A stretch of 64,000 bases of DNA from contig NC_058052.1 in the NCBI RefSeq assembly GCF_020085105.1, positions 19,306,233 to 19,370,232 of the forward strand, given 5' to 3'. The notes beneath the pieces are model-generated. The model saw only the letters and a program-made list of their open reading frames with translations. It searched no databases and was not told where the DNA came from. The position numbers and the translations under genes are program-made. This document shows positions 26,771-41,000 of the stretch, piece by piece (positions within the stretch are counted from its first letter, which is position 1; every line of letters begins with the position of its first letter). This stretch comes from Siniperca chuatsi. Taxonomy: Eukaryota > Chordata > Actinopteri > Centrarchiformes > Sinipercidae.

Positions 26771-27157
26771 TCTGCTGTCACCTGAAATGAAACATTCACT
26801 CATTTGTCCTCACACATCTCAAATTGATTGTGACTGACTGAGTTGTTTTCCATGTTGTCCAAAACATAACTTCTTCAATTTATCTCAACAAGACTGAGAC
26901 TAGTGGTATTTACATCCCTCCAGATGAAAAGAATTGAAATGTTTGAAAAGGAAATAGAAAGTACTTGTGTAGTATAAACTAACTGTATATTTGTAAAGTG
27001 AACAATCCCCCATATCCCCTTTTTCAGTTTTGGGACTTTACTGACAGTCCTGGAGCACCAGGATTGAGTCCATTGATACACCATTAGAATACTTTAGACT
27101 CAAAAAGTTCTTCAAAGTACTATCACATTATATGTCACATGAATTCTGTATTAAGGA

Positions 27158-27310
27158 CAGTAGTGGAGGAAATATTCAGATCCTATTTGTATCAGTATTT
27201 GTATTTCTTTACAAAACTAGCAATACCACAATGTAAAAAGTACTAAAGGATAGGCCTAAACATAAAAGTATGTAGCTAGTTACTTTCCACTATTGAGTAA
27301 GGAAACATTC
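27158..27310. repeat. Dispersed teleost repeat fragment
   Basis: GTAGTGGAGGAAATATTCAGATCC followed by AATACCACAATGTAAAAAGTACT is the start of a very common percomorph repeat rich in AAGTA words. A related piece in the other part of the same family lies at 40136-40410. Confidence 0.45.
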
Positions 27311-27589
27311 AATAGAACCAGATTCTGACTGAAGATCTCATTACGTTCAGCTGCGACCACAGCACTGTCTAGTACAGCCTACATATTTAAGACAGTTTCT
27401 CCTCCTGGTTCAGAAAAAAATGGAAAATAAAATCTGTGCTATATTTTGTCCCGTGTTGACCTTTCAAAAAGATTGCGATTGTTTAAATATTAAAATAGAG
27501 TACTGCAAGCCTATTTTATCTCGACCTAGTTTTCAGAACCAGCATATCACCGCAGTGCATATAGCAGGAAAAAATAGCTGTACGTCTCC

Positions 27590-27877
27590 AAAACGGGTTG
27601 TAATTTATTCTTTACACGCGATTGGTCATGGATCGATGCGCGTTCACGGCGCTCCGTGGTGGCGCGCCCGTGCTTCTGAGCATCGTTTGGAGAAGAGGAG
27701 AGGAGAGATAGAGACAGAGAGCTGTACCACACCAAGTGTCCACCGAATGTCTGCCTCTTCACGTTGCCAATGAATAATCCTCGCATTCCTATGTCTTCCA
27801 GTTGACATACTGAACGCGAAGGACCAGGCTTCCACCTCTGATTCAGGAGTCCTGTAGCGGGCAGCGCGTTTTTTCAG
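27590..27877 (+). promoter_or_regulatory. rgs7: rgs7 CpG-rich promoter and untranslated exon 1
   Basis: This is a GC- and CpG-rich island (for example GGTGGCGCGCCCG near 27660) in AT-rich surroundings. It ends at a good splice donor, TTTTCAG followed by GTAAGC at 27878. The next supported exon carries the rgs7 start codon behind an acceptor near 28806 or 28831, so this is most likely the non-coding first exon. It contains two short upstream open frames that overlap by four bases (27747-27773, 27770-27805). There is no TATA box. The CpG-rich text continues to about 28040 in the intron. The exact transcription start is not determinable here. Confidence 0.55.
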
Positions 27878-28847
27878 GTAAGCCCCCCCCCTTCTCCTCC
27901 GGTGACCGATGTCGCTGTGTTGTCTGTGTATTTTACGCGCTATTCGTGATTAAGAAGAGAGACAGTAACGGGCGCGGGCGTTTTTGCGGTAGCTGTCCAA
28001 GGTGCTGAAACGGGCAGCGGCTTGCGGTAAGAAAAACACAGTATAGTCGAGCTAACGTCCTCATGTTAAGAGCAGGTTACATGACTTCGCTGTTTGCATG
28101 CTATAGGTTGTTTAGTGTTGCAGACTAAACCTCCCAAAGATGTCGTGTGGGTGTCGTAAGGGGGAGAAAGAATGATGAAGCTGTAACGTGCATGCGATAT
28201 CCGTTACATTTGCACAGTCTTGACTATGGCTGATACCCGAATGGATGTATCTAAGCTGCATTGTAGAGTACCTCCTCCAGGGACGGTGTGTTGTTTTATT
28301 GCATTTACCGTTGTCAGGGTCCGGGTCTTCATCTCACCTTATCTTGCCATTGCAATCTTACGATGCATCCATAGTAGGTGCCTTGTAGGACATCCTATAA
28401 CTGTTAACAAACAGTTAAAGGTTATCGCTGTTTCAGACATTGATTTTTCTGCACAAAGAATCCATCTGAGAATAGAGTGGTAGTAGTCTTACATGGTGCC
28501 AATCCTCGTTTTGAACTTTTGCCCCATTCACTGGGATTTCACATTGTATCAGTAACAATACATACCTTGTGCAAAATCAGCAGCCTTTCTTAAAAAAAAA
28601 TGTCCTTGTCAAGACCTTGTGAACATGTGTAGCTGAATAGGAGCTCTGCACATCTGTTCCATGTGGAAATGGCAAATATGTTAAAACGTGGTCCAGGCCA
28701 CAAGTTATGTAAATTGTTCTCCTGTGGGTAGGTAAGGTAAGGCCAAGTGATGTTCAGGTTCCATTGTTCTTCTGATGGACCAAAACATCCATTCTGTCCA
28801 CAACAGGAGCACCTGACATTTCCTGTGGCAGATTTACTTACTGGATC

Positions 28848-28925
28848 ATGGCACAGACCAACAGCGGTGGGCAGGGGACCAACGGGGTAGCGGATGAGTC
28901 CCCCAACATGATAGTGTACAGAAAG
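28848..28925 (+). CDS. rgs7: rgs7 coding exon 1 (start codon exon)
   Basis: Encodes 26 residues, starting [10 protein letters not shown] and ending [12 protein letters not shown], the conserved RGS7 leader. The ATG is at 28848. The exon probably begins at 28807 (after CCACAACAG) or 28832 (after TGTGGCAG), giving a short untranslated piece. The donor GTAAGA at 28926 is in phase 0. A long GT repeat begins 26 nt after the splice site. Confidence 0.93.
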
Positions 28926-28949
28926 GTAAGACAGCTGCTATTTTTAGTC

Positions 28950-28993
<44 letters not shown>

Positions 28994-29211
28994 TGAGCGT
29001 GTGTAACTCTCTGTCATCAATTTACTTGATGATGAGCTGTGGAATGGAAATTGTTAATACTAATGGCAAGACAGTGTTCTTGTGCCATGGTTGATTTAGG
29101 GGTTGTAATGCTACATCAGCTTGATGAGAGCGTGGAGAGAACATACATTTTTTCTCTCACAACATGCATGACATACAAGTAGGTTCAGAGCATGCTTACA
29201 CACACGTACAA

Positions 29212-29242
<31 letters not shown>

Positions 29243-32200
29243 GTGAGACACCCTGACAGGCATGCACACATTTCCCAGCTAAACCATCAGCTTTTATTGT
29301 TAACATGTTGGAGATGGATTTTTAACTGACTGACATTAATGGAACCGAAAGGAAGCCAAAGGCTTTTTAATCATTGTTCATTACACTGCTAGTGGTGTAT
29401 TTCTTCACTGTTAAATCTGTTACTACATTAGAGAATTAGAGAAAGGGAGGGGAGTCAAATGGCCCACTGCTGAGACACCTTAATCCAGTACTGCTCCAAA
29501 CATCAAACAGATTAATGAAATAATGATCTGCAGGGAAGATAGCATTTGTTTACTTTGAGGCTTGAGGTCCAATTAGAGTTTCTTTTAGAAACTTTTAACA
29601 CCTGTAGTGTGAAATATAGATATACACTGCTCCTCATGTGCATTGATATTGTTGTAATATTTTCTTCTCCCTGGACAAAAACATCAAAATTTAAGATAAA
29701 CCTGTTTTAAAAATAGCTTTTGCTACCATCAGGAGAGGCTTCTGTTCCCTGGAGGTGCTGTTATTATCTAATAGCTATAGGAAATATTTCTGATCTGCTT
29801 TAGTATAAACCACCACCTGTATGCGTTGCATTTCTTGCTCATAAAATCCAATGCCTAATTGACTTATCCCAGGTATTATTATTCGATACTTCATTGTGGC
29901 TAGATTCTAGTTTATGGTGTCCTGCAAATGTATCTATATCTACAGTATCACACATGGTGAGCCTGATGGGCAATGTAATGTTTTACTTCACTCTCAGATG
30001 TACCAATGAAGTGATCATTTTCACATCTTACTTGTGGATGACTCAAGCATTGAGTGAATTTCTTCCTTTCATTGTCTTCACCCTTCAGCGACTGCTCCCA
30101 TTCCATCTGCGACAGCTTCTGCACACCAGGACGAGGATACGCTTAGCATGATATCATAGATTGACGGTCTTTTATAGCACTCACAGCGTGTTAGGCAATA
30201 TTACTGCCAGTGTGGGACAAGATTTGCTGGAAGTGCCGCTATGCTTGTAGCAGAAACAAGTGCTTTCTATTTTCTAAGTCACAATTTTCAGGATCTTCCC
30301 AAAGCAAGACGACAGGCTCATAAACTAGATTGTTCATAAAGTAGGCCAAATACTGAGGATAATGGAGATAGATGAATGCGACTGGTTTTGTCATTCCTTG
30401 TAAGTTTTATTTGTGGAGATAATGGAGGAAGTCACGTCTTTTATTAAGTTTAATTTTAACTGAAAACTAGATGCATCCTGTATAAGAGCATCAAATATTA
30501 ACTTGAGGTCTATCCAGCTATTCAATTACATGTGATGTCTCTTCCTTTCTTCTGCTATTGATATGAAAGTCCTGCTTTTTTGACCACACCATAAAGGATC
30601 GGTAGAACCAAGTATGCAAATAAGCAAAACATCCTTAGCCTGTGTGTTTATTTTGCAGCTTTTACCTTCAGCAAACAGACTTAAATGTTATTTTTTTATT
30701 TCTTCAAAATTAGGAGGCAAGAAAGATTTTTGACTTAAGGAGCGGTTTGTTCTCAAATGTTTGGTCAGATTAATATCTTAGTCACAAAGCTTTCATACAT
30801 CATCCAATTCCTCACTTCTCACCACTTGACCACACATGGCCGCAGCTTGGCTCTGTACACTGACTGACCTAGATATACTGCAGAATGAAAGAGCATGGTG
30901 AAGGCAGAGAGGATGCAATCGTGTTTCTGGAGTGGGTTTAACTTAACCTGCTATTGGACAAGCACTGTCTGTAGACATGTGGATACCGCCAGGATGAGCA
31001 GGTGCCCCAAATGCTTTTCAGATGGAGATGACTTGGCAGAGGTGTTGCAACCCACGTTGACTGGGCCACACGAAGATGAGCTGAATTCTCAAGTGAAAAA
31101 CATGTTTTAATGTTATATTTTGCTGCTCAGACCTCTTGTTGATATTAAGTAACTGGCCACATCCACTCAATAGTTGACAATAGTGTATAGTAGTGGAAGG
31201 ATTATGTAATATGAGCAGAGGGAGTTGGTTGAGGACAGCAAGTGGTTTGATAGTTCTTCCACTGGGAACATAACTATATCCTTTCACTCTCTCAGTCTTT
31301 CTTTCTCGCTGGCTCATCCACCCCTCCACTCCTGTCATTAACGTCTAATGAAAATGGATGGGTGAGCTGAGGTGTTGACCCACTTGCTGTGGAGATGTGT
31401 GCAGAGATGTCTGTTTTCCTCAAGGAGGCATGCACACAAGTGCAGTGTCTGAATGCATGCATTTAAAATGTTAACAAGTACACACACAGCATTTAAATAG
31501 TTACATGTGCAGAAACACATGTACAAACACAGACAGCTGGCTTCGTGTTGAACTGATTTATTGACAACAATCGCTAGTGACCCTGAAAATTTCATCACTC
31601 ACTATATGAATGAAGATACTAACAAGTAATATGTTTATCAAAAAATGCCAATTAATGTTCAATGGCATGATTCAGCTGACATGCCCAGAATGTCTGTGGG
31701 TCTAGATCATTACTTACCATATAAAAGCCTTTGTGATGTCTTGCTGCTCACACATGAATCATGTCAGGATTATATCATCAAGTGAACTATGTACGTGTTT
31801 TTTTTTCATGCCTGCTCACATGTGTGCACCATGAATAATGTGATGCATGTGTGAGCATGTGTGTATGCTGTATGTAGGGCGAATGTTGCTAAGAGAGAGT
31901 CCTGAATTTTTAATGCAAGCCTAAAACAGCTCTGACGAAGTTCATAGCCACCAAGCATGAGGAGGGAACATCTTCTCTCACCAGCCAGCGCTTTTATGTG
32001 TGTGTGTGTCTCTGTATGTGTGTGTCTGTGGATGAGCATGTGTGTGCTGTTTGTAATTAAGTGGGTGGTAAGAAAGAGGAAAGACAACACACAGTAATAT
32101 ATATTAAAATGATTAGATTTAACATACAGTATACAGTAGATAGACATAGTAAAATATTGATGTTTCCTCTACATTCACTTCATCCTCAGAAAGTGAACAT

Positions 32201-35200
32201 CCACAGTACTCAGCAGTGTCTTACAACTTTATTCAGTCAATAAAAAAAATCTTAAAATGAGCACAAAGGCTGCAGACACAGTTAACAGTCTCCCAACTGA
32301 AATTTTGTCATGTACCAGACACCCACCTTTATAACTTCACCTATTCTCATATCTTTGACACATTTCCCCTCAGAAATGGCACAGCATTTTGGCTTTTCTC
32401 CACTGCAAGTTTTTTGGCTTTTCTCCATTGCAAGTTTTCTGTTGCACAAGAGAAAATGTGATATTTTCTTGATTGAAAATGTTCTGTTGCCTCTCCCACC
32501 ACATAAAATTGACAGAGCTTTTCAAACAGTGCAATGAAAATGTTCATCTCCACCAGTTATTTGGCTTGAAATATATTAATTTAACCATTCACAAGTTACA
32601 AAATGCCACTTGCAGCTTTGCTTTTCAGAGGAGTTTTGCAAAGAGAACAGTTAATGTCACTTGATTCTACAAGATGTTTCAAAGAAGCTGATTTGCCTTA
32701 CAACAATGGCAAATTTGCCAGTAGTTTCTAGACAAATATGATTTTCAAGACTCCATGCAAGATAAGATAAATTGTTAAGATATAATTTATTGCAGTGTAC
32801 TGTAACTACTGGAGTCTGATCTTCCACTGTGGTGTAGTATCTGACAGCTAAGGCACCAGCCCACTCTTATTTACATCTGAGCTGCCGACGGGCATCCAGT
32901 AATTGTTCTTCCAGCAGCCAGTTTGGCTTCTCTCTGTGGAGAGCCATTAATCCTGTACTGTATGTTTATTGTTTTTCTGTTACGTTTTTTTTTCTCATTG
33001 AGCATATGCAATATTGTATCATACTGTTAATGTCATCTTCAGTCGATATGGGAGAGTGCTGTTTTACATTTTGTTGCTTACATAAATATCAATACTGTAC
33101 CTCAGTCCCTGGTGAAACTTGATCTTTTCTGCAGATGACAGTGATGCAAAAAGAGTGTAGGGCCTAAGAGTCTGTATGTAAACAAACTAACTGTAGGTAT
33201 TATGACCAAACAATGTCAGATAATGGAATATACAACCTCACATAAAGTATAATCACTTTGATGTTGTGTTCAGGTACCTATTTGACCGGAAAGTAGATAT
33301 AAAACTGTGATATAAAACTACCAGTATACCTCTATAAACAGTACAATACTACATTACATGTCATGTTTATAACTTTGCCTACAATTTAGTTTGCTATGTG
33401 GCAACATTTTCCATTGTTTGTGCAGCAACTATACCAAAGAATCCCAAAATAGCTTTTGCATATAACACATAACAAGAATTCCCCTCTGAGAATAATAATG
33501 GTCAATGGTCAAGTCAAAAAGATTATTAACATTTCTGTACCAGCTTTCCTTCTTATAACGTTTGCATTCTTTCTGTGTTTACAGCTTCAGGGAACTCTGT
33601 CCTTCACACTTTTGAAAAGGGTGTTGATGCTGTACTGTGAGATTTGAACCATTTCCCCTTAGTGGGACTCAGTAATGAAGTAATGAACAAACAGAAATAA
33701 CAAACAGGGCAATGGTATTAGTGCATGCCATTGATTTGTCAGTTGATTAAGTGGTTGTGTACAAGATATCATTTTACAGGAACAAGACTGTCCTTCTCCT
33801 CTGCATCACCGCAACACAGCAGTAATACAGTATTGTTAGACGATACAGAACTGCAGCCATTATTAATACACTAGGTCTTGGTTTAGACTACTGTATATTG
33901 AGCAGAGATCTTCTCATTGGAAAGCATTTTTCAATCTAGGCCTAATCTGCATCTGTTAAACCTACCCTATAGCAGCCTGCCTGTTATCAATACAATTTCT
34001 CAACCATCCTACATTGTTCATGAGTCATAAAGCGGAGGGAACTGAATACATTTTCAGCTTTTTCTCAGTTAAGAGCCAGATTGAAGGGTTCTTGTACTGC
34101 CTGTCTCCCTCAATCTGCAATTAGAAGATCAGGAAGACTGGGAGAAAGAGGGAGAGAGGGGGGTGAGGTGGGATGATCTATAATTGCCAGATCAGAGAGC
34201 AATCTTTGTGTGTGAAGTAGGGCTCTTTGTATGTCAGCTTGCCAGCCAGGCGATTTCTCTTCCTGTGTATGAAAACATGCATGTTCTTTTTTGCACGCAC
34301 TGTTGAGGGAAAGTGTGGGTGTTTGGCAGACACTGTTGGATGGAAAATTGGCATTTATGGCTTTGTGCATTTCAAACTAATCCATTTTGCCTGTATTTGC
34401 TGACATCAATACCTAAACGCCAATTAGAGGGGCTGGCATTAGTGACACATGCTACAGTTGATGGTACTGTATTTCTGGTATCTCATCTGGGGTCTAAGAT
34501 AAACCACCCGGCCTTGCTGCGTGTTTTCACAGTGCAATATATAACTGATACATTCCACAAATACTATAAATGACTGGAGGCTTTCTTGATAAAACCAATC
34601 TGAGTATGTGTACTGTACAGTACAGTTTATGTGAGTAGTTCATTCTCCTCAGCACTACTTTTGGCCTTCAAAGACACAATATGAAATGACAAAATAAACA
34701 AAAAGAAAGGCTATATACACAGTTGGTGGCATTATCAGAGGCAAGTTATAACTGTTACTCTATCACTTACACATTTGAATACACATTTGTATTCTTTCTT
34801 TGACAGCTTGGTCAACATTAGTGGCTATTGATCATTTAAATTCTGTTTTGGGTGGCGCTATAAACTATCTCAGGCTGGAAGCCAGAGTCATTAAAGTGAC
34901 ACTCTGCAACCGTTTGGAGAGAATTATTTTCATACAGTATGCAGTTTTGGGGGATAATGTAATGCTACCTTGATTATGATTTATCAGACAAAACATTAAA
35001 ACCTGTAAGTGGAAAAACTCCCAACTCCAACTTCCAACTTTAGCGCCCCCCGTGGTAGTATCAAAAATGACACTGTGGAACAAAGCAGATTGAACATATC
35101 TGCAAAACAACCACTGTCAACCACAGTTTAGGTTTTTTAATTTTTCCTGTAAGAAATATATTTATTCACTTTCTTGCCGAGAGTTAGATAAGAGGATCAG

Positions 35201-37991
35201 TACCACTCTCATATCTAGCTGTTCTGCCTACCAGCACAACTAAAGCTCGCTAATTAACACGTTATATGTGTAGATTAAATAAATGAGATATAATGTAATA
35301 ATTGGTGAGCTTAAGAGATGCTGATTTTGTTTCCCCCTATTTCCAGTATTTATACTAAAGCTAGGGTAACCTACTGCTGGCTCCAGCTTCATATTGAATG
35401 GAGAAACGTAAGAGTGGAATCAGTCTTCTCATCTAACTCTCGGCAAGAACGCAAATAAGCATGTTTCTAAAAAGGTAGGACTATTCCTTTAAAGTATGGT
35501 TAATTTTAGGCTGAGGTTACTGAATGATCGTGGTCATGGTTAAACATGACAAAATTCAACATTTACTTCTAGTATAAGACAGGATCCAAACCTGGATTAC
35601 ACTTTATTTGGCCATTGAACTCAAAATGGCACACTACTTCCTGCATTGGCACTAAATGCTGCCAGTGAGCATAAATCCTGAGCATATTAGTTGCAAATGA
35701 ACAGAATTGTGGGAGACAAAATTGCATGGCAAAAACTAGTTTGGTACATCAAATCAAAAATCTGGACATGGTTCACCTCATACCGCAGGGCTTGTCAGTG
35801 AGGTAATAGAGAAAAGATTTAATTGTGGACTTCACTAGGTGATGGTTTGGGCTGCTCCGTGAAGACAGTGAAAAGATATTTAGGTCTGTCTTGCTCTAAG
35901 CTCTCTCCACTGTACATGTCTGCCACAGCTGGAGTCTTTAGCCCTGTCTGTTAGGGTTATGTAAGGGTCTAAAGAAGCCTGGGCATCAAGATAGAGGCTG
36001 ACTCAGGCCTCGCCTCTGTCTGGTCATTTAATTCCAGCTCAACATTTAGCGAAAGATTACAGGAGAACCCCAGCCAGAGTTGTGAATGTATCCTCTGCCG
36101 TCTCTAGTGTGATGGTCTTAATGAGGACAGAGATGCTCAGTTAGGACTAAAGAGAAAAAGAGAAAACGAGAGACAGGATGACAGTTTTATCAGAATTGTT
36201 TTTGCTGTATTGCTCTGTATCCACCACACACTGGGTATGTGTCTGTGCATCCGTCCAAAACATCTATGTGTCCTGTTTATATCTCCGTCCCGCCTCTCCT
36301 GACCCTCCATCTCTACATACACCATCTGCATCTCAACTGTGTCTACTTCTAATGCACTCTCCTTTTGTTTCTGGTGACGGCTCGGCCCTTCCCACACTCC
36401 GTCTACGGTGTATAAATTCCTGCTTGCCTGCTTGTCTCTATGTCTTGATGTGTTAGACGTTGTGTATCTGTTTATTGCAGAAAGTTGGTATCCTGTTTGC
36501 TTTTCATTTTGCAGTTGCATCCCTTCCAAATATCTTCACATCCAGTTACATTTAGGCTATAGTAAGTGATTCCTTGTCATATACTTAAGACAGGTTTACA
36601 GCAGATAACAACTGTGAGGTATTTTAGATATGCATACAGTGTATAAATGGTGATCTTAACATGTATTGGTGCATTTTTTAGAATGTAGAAACATTTTTGG
36701 TTGTGAAGAATCAGTTTTAATAAATAAACACCAGATCCATTATGTGAAACATGAACTGTAACACTATCACCTAATTTCTCCTAATTGCAAAATTAACTGT
36801 TTTGAAAATGTCATAGCTTCTCAAATCTTTGATTACATCCACTAAAGCATTCTGCCAAAGAAAAAATAAATATTGGAGGAATGCCGTTCTCCAAAACAAG
36901 CACTGTATATTTCATAGCAGCCTCTAATCATATTTACACGTCAAGAGCCTTCAAAAGTAAACAGAAAAAAGAAATCTTGTTATCTTCTCCGCAGAGTATT
37001 TCATGCATTACCTCCCTTCTCTGCAGTGTATTTTGGCACCTTGAAGCAAGAATGTAGTCTTTCTGCAAAACATCCTTTTACTTTTCTCTGTCTGTCTCTC
37101 CCTCTCCTTTTCCCTCTCTCTCTGTCTCTCTCTCACTGTCTAGACTTGTGAAAACATTTCTCAGTCCCAAGACTTTTTCATTCCAGTTGCCCTCACTGTC
37201 TGTCTCTCGCTATGGTCTTCCCACTTTGCCCTCTCCATTTCTATCTCTTTTATTTCCCTCTCCCCTCCCACTCTCATGCCCTCCTTTGTTCAGTTTCAGG
37301 TCTTTGATATTTCTCATATGCTCGCAATATTACATTAACTTTCTCTCTTTGTTTCTCTCGCACTCACCCTGATACACATGTGCACTCTCACTCTCTTTCT
37401 ACACGCCCCCAGTGTGTGGTTCCTTACCAGTGAAGCATCCATCCACCCCTGTCTCTCTGTCCCCTCCTCTCACATCCCTCACCCCTCTTTGAAGTCATCA
37501 GAGCCCTAGTCAGAGTCCATGCCACTCCAGTCAGCTTTTATCCTCACACAGAGGATATGTAGAGAGGAATGTATTTGGACCCTGCTAGAGCACAGTCATC
37601 TCTCCTCCTGTGTGAAATGATTCACTCGTGACTCATATCTTTATTGGGAACTCTCTCTAAACAAACAACCATTGGATGTGGCATTTTCCATCCAAATTGA
37701 CTGGAACTGTAACTGAGAGTGCTGGCCTGATTGTCCCCCTGCAGCTCGGTGCCTCTCTCAACAATGAGGAGTCATTCTCCCAGAAGCAATCATGTCTCAG
37801 TGATTAGCCTGCCATGAGTGCCATCGTGCAAATCCAATACCAACGAAATAATAAAAGTCAAACAGCAGTTGTTCCAAAGGGTACATTTTCATATGTTTGA
37901 GACATACATTTTCATTTGCCAAACAGACAGAGACACACCTTTGTTTAAAATTGTGCACTTCTCAGCTCATCATTGTGGCAGACAGACACAC

Positions 37992-38085
<94 letters not shown>

Positions 38086-41000
38086 TCAGCTTGCAGGTTG
38101 CAGTGTGCTGAGCAGCTTCCACCTGCAGCCTACTGAGGCTCACAGCTTCACACCATTAGTTCAGCTAAGCAAGCACAGCCATCCGCAGTACAGCCGAGTC
38201 TATAAACCTCGGGTGCCATCTTGACTCAACCTGCTGCTGCTTCTTCCTCGTCTTGTGCCTTTCACTGCTAAAATGTTGCAAAATAATGATGTTTCAAAAT
38301 GTGTTCAGCTGTGGTGTGAGTTTCTTAAGTAGCTTGGTTATATATGTGTGTGTCCTTATATCAAACACTAATGCTTCAGCAAACTACCCTAATAATGTAG
38401 TTCAAGATATGGAAACTTTAAATTGTTATATTATATTATTATTATTATTATTATACCCATAGATTCTACTATTATATAGTTAGGTTGAGAGTTTTATGTT
38501 ATATTTAAATACAGGGAGGTAAAGAATAATATTTATTTTGAAATGTGTGATTTAATTAGCTTAGTTTGCAGGTTAGGAAGCAAATGCTAAACAGCCTATA
38601 TTATTTCCATATATTTTAATATTTCGAGGTGCACTTGAAAGAACTATGTCAGCTGTAAAATATGGAGGTAAATTAGGGTCTGGGTGCAGGGAAATTGGCC
38701 TCATCATTAAATTAATTCAAGGTCTGTCTTTCTTGTCCAGGCAGCTATGTAAACAAGATGATTAATCACAGATATTCTGATATAGTTGGTAATGGAAATA
38801 TTAATATACAATTTTCTTGAAAATACATGTTGTTATGAAAAGAGCTGTTTTTAGCCACGCTAGCTGTGTGGCTCTATGGATTACAAAAGTCTGTCGGTTA
38901 GATTACCATAAACTTCTGTACAGACAAACATTCATGTTCCCCAGAGGATGACTTGTTATCCCTTTGGTGATTCCCCTGACTTTTCCTCTAGCATCATCAT
39001 CAGGTCAAATTTTTAAATTTTTTTTTAATTTCCTCAATACTTTGGTTTATGATCAAATACCTGCAAAACCAATGCAAAAGTCTTATCAGCCTCAGCTGTA
39101 CTTTGTGTTTAATGTTAATTAGCAAATGATATGATGCTAATTCACTAAATTAAGATGGTAAACATTATACCAGCTAGCGTGCTGATGGTAGCATTTAGCT
39201 TAAAGAACCACTATGCCTAGCAGCCTCACAGAGCTGCTAGCATGGCTGTAGACTAGTGTCCGAAATCACCCCCTTGTTCACTCATTCACAACTCCCTATA
39301 TAATGGACATTCAATACTTTACTCAATAGTGAGCAGCAAATTCAGATTTTACACTTACTATACTAATCATCATCATTTTACGTCATTACTGACAGCGAGA
39401 TGCTAGGCTACATGCCTTAAGTGTTCCATTGTGGTATTTTTTTAAGGGCACTATAGTGGATAAAACACTAAGAATTTAGACACTCGCATAAAATGGCGGA
39501 CATTAAATGTAGTGCACGACTATATATAGTAAATAGGGAGTGATTCTGAACACAGCCATAGTCTTGTTTATAGTTTACTTTTAAAATAATGCTATACATG
39601 CTCTTTTCAGCCATAATATGTCCAATATCTAAAACAAAACCACTGTCCCTCTACTTTAGTTAGAATTCCTTATCTTGGTAAGCATTATTTTATTCATCTT
39701 GGTTCTCAGGCACTGACTCCTAGTTATGTGTCTCATCAGCTAATTGAGAGATGACATTCCTGTGGACAATACTGTGGTTGTGCTTTCGCCTGCCATCCGT
39801 TTTGTTTCTGCTGTGGTGGCTGGTGGCTGTTCTGTTGGCATCCCCATGACAACCACACCAGCAGTCTGTCAAATGCTATTATCTCAAACACTTCAACAAT
39901 GTGTCCAGCACACCCTTAGCTAGCAAACTGACATGAGCATGAGTGTGTTTATGTGTGTGTATGTGTGTGTTTCTGTATTTCTGTGCTAGTCCATGCGTAT
40001 GAGTGAGCAAACATCCACACACTTTAACGAGTGCTGCTCAGTCCATGAAAGCCTGCAGTGCAGTGGCTGAGCTTATGCATCTTTCACCAACACCTTTCAC
40101 TTACAGTTCAACCACATTAATGAAAAGGTGAAAAACTCTATCACTAGCAGTAACTAAGGGCACTTACTCAAGTGCTGTATTAAAGTATAATTTATACTTT
40201 ACCAGAGAACTTCCATTTGATGCTACTTGATACTATAACTCCACAACATTTCAGAAGGAAACATTGTAGCCTACTTTTTAACTGCACTACATTTATGTGA
40301 CAGCTATAGTTACATTAAGATTTTAAATATAAATCCTATAATCAATTTACGCAGTTATAAAGTTGCATTGTTATAGATTAAACAACAGTGCCCAAAGTAC
40401 CACCCCATTTACATCAATGAGGGTAGGCTAAACAACAGAAACATTTATTGCAGGACTGCTGGACTGCATTAGTTTTAGCTAGGTGTACCTAATAAAGTGG
40501 CAACTGAATGTATATAAACAGTACATATAACATTCAGGACCAACTTTCCAATTTACCAATTTAATGAGTACTTTTACTTTTAAAACCTAACGAATATCTT
40601 AACACCAGGCTGAAAAGCAGTGTTTGACTCCCTCTCTAGTTGGAAATTCCCAACAGTGTTGTGCAAGTTCACGCTTCCCACGAGCTAGCTTAAAGTTCAG
40701 TTCACACAGATTAAAATGAACTAGTTCATAGTTCACAATTTTAAACTAGTTCACGTTCATTTCTTCCATTTTTTTCCCCTTTAAAAATGCTGTGAGTTTG
40801 ACTTGGGTTTAGGAACTTTGCACCTTATCCTTTGTTAATGATTTCTTGTGATTATCATTCACTCGCAGATATTTCCCTAGAATAGTTGGATGCTTGAGCT
40901 CGCTGTGTTGTTTCAAAAATCTGTGACCCATCAGATTCTATGACCCAAAACACCTGCATGCCGGATGCCGTAAAACACAGTGGGTGAGCATCGTTCACTC

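Noticed and set aside
37818..38224. Three overlapping plus-strand frames of 79-97 codons with His/Thr runs
   Set aside because: They are translations of the CA microsatellite; there is no domain, splice or conservation evidence.
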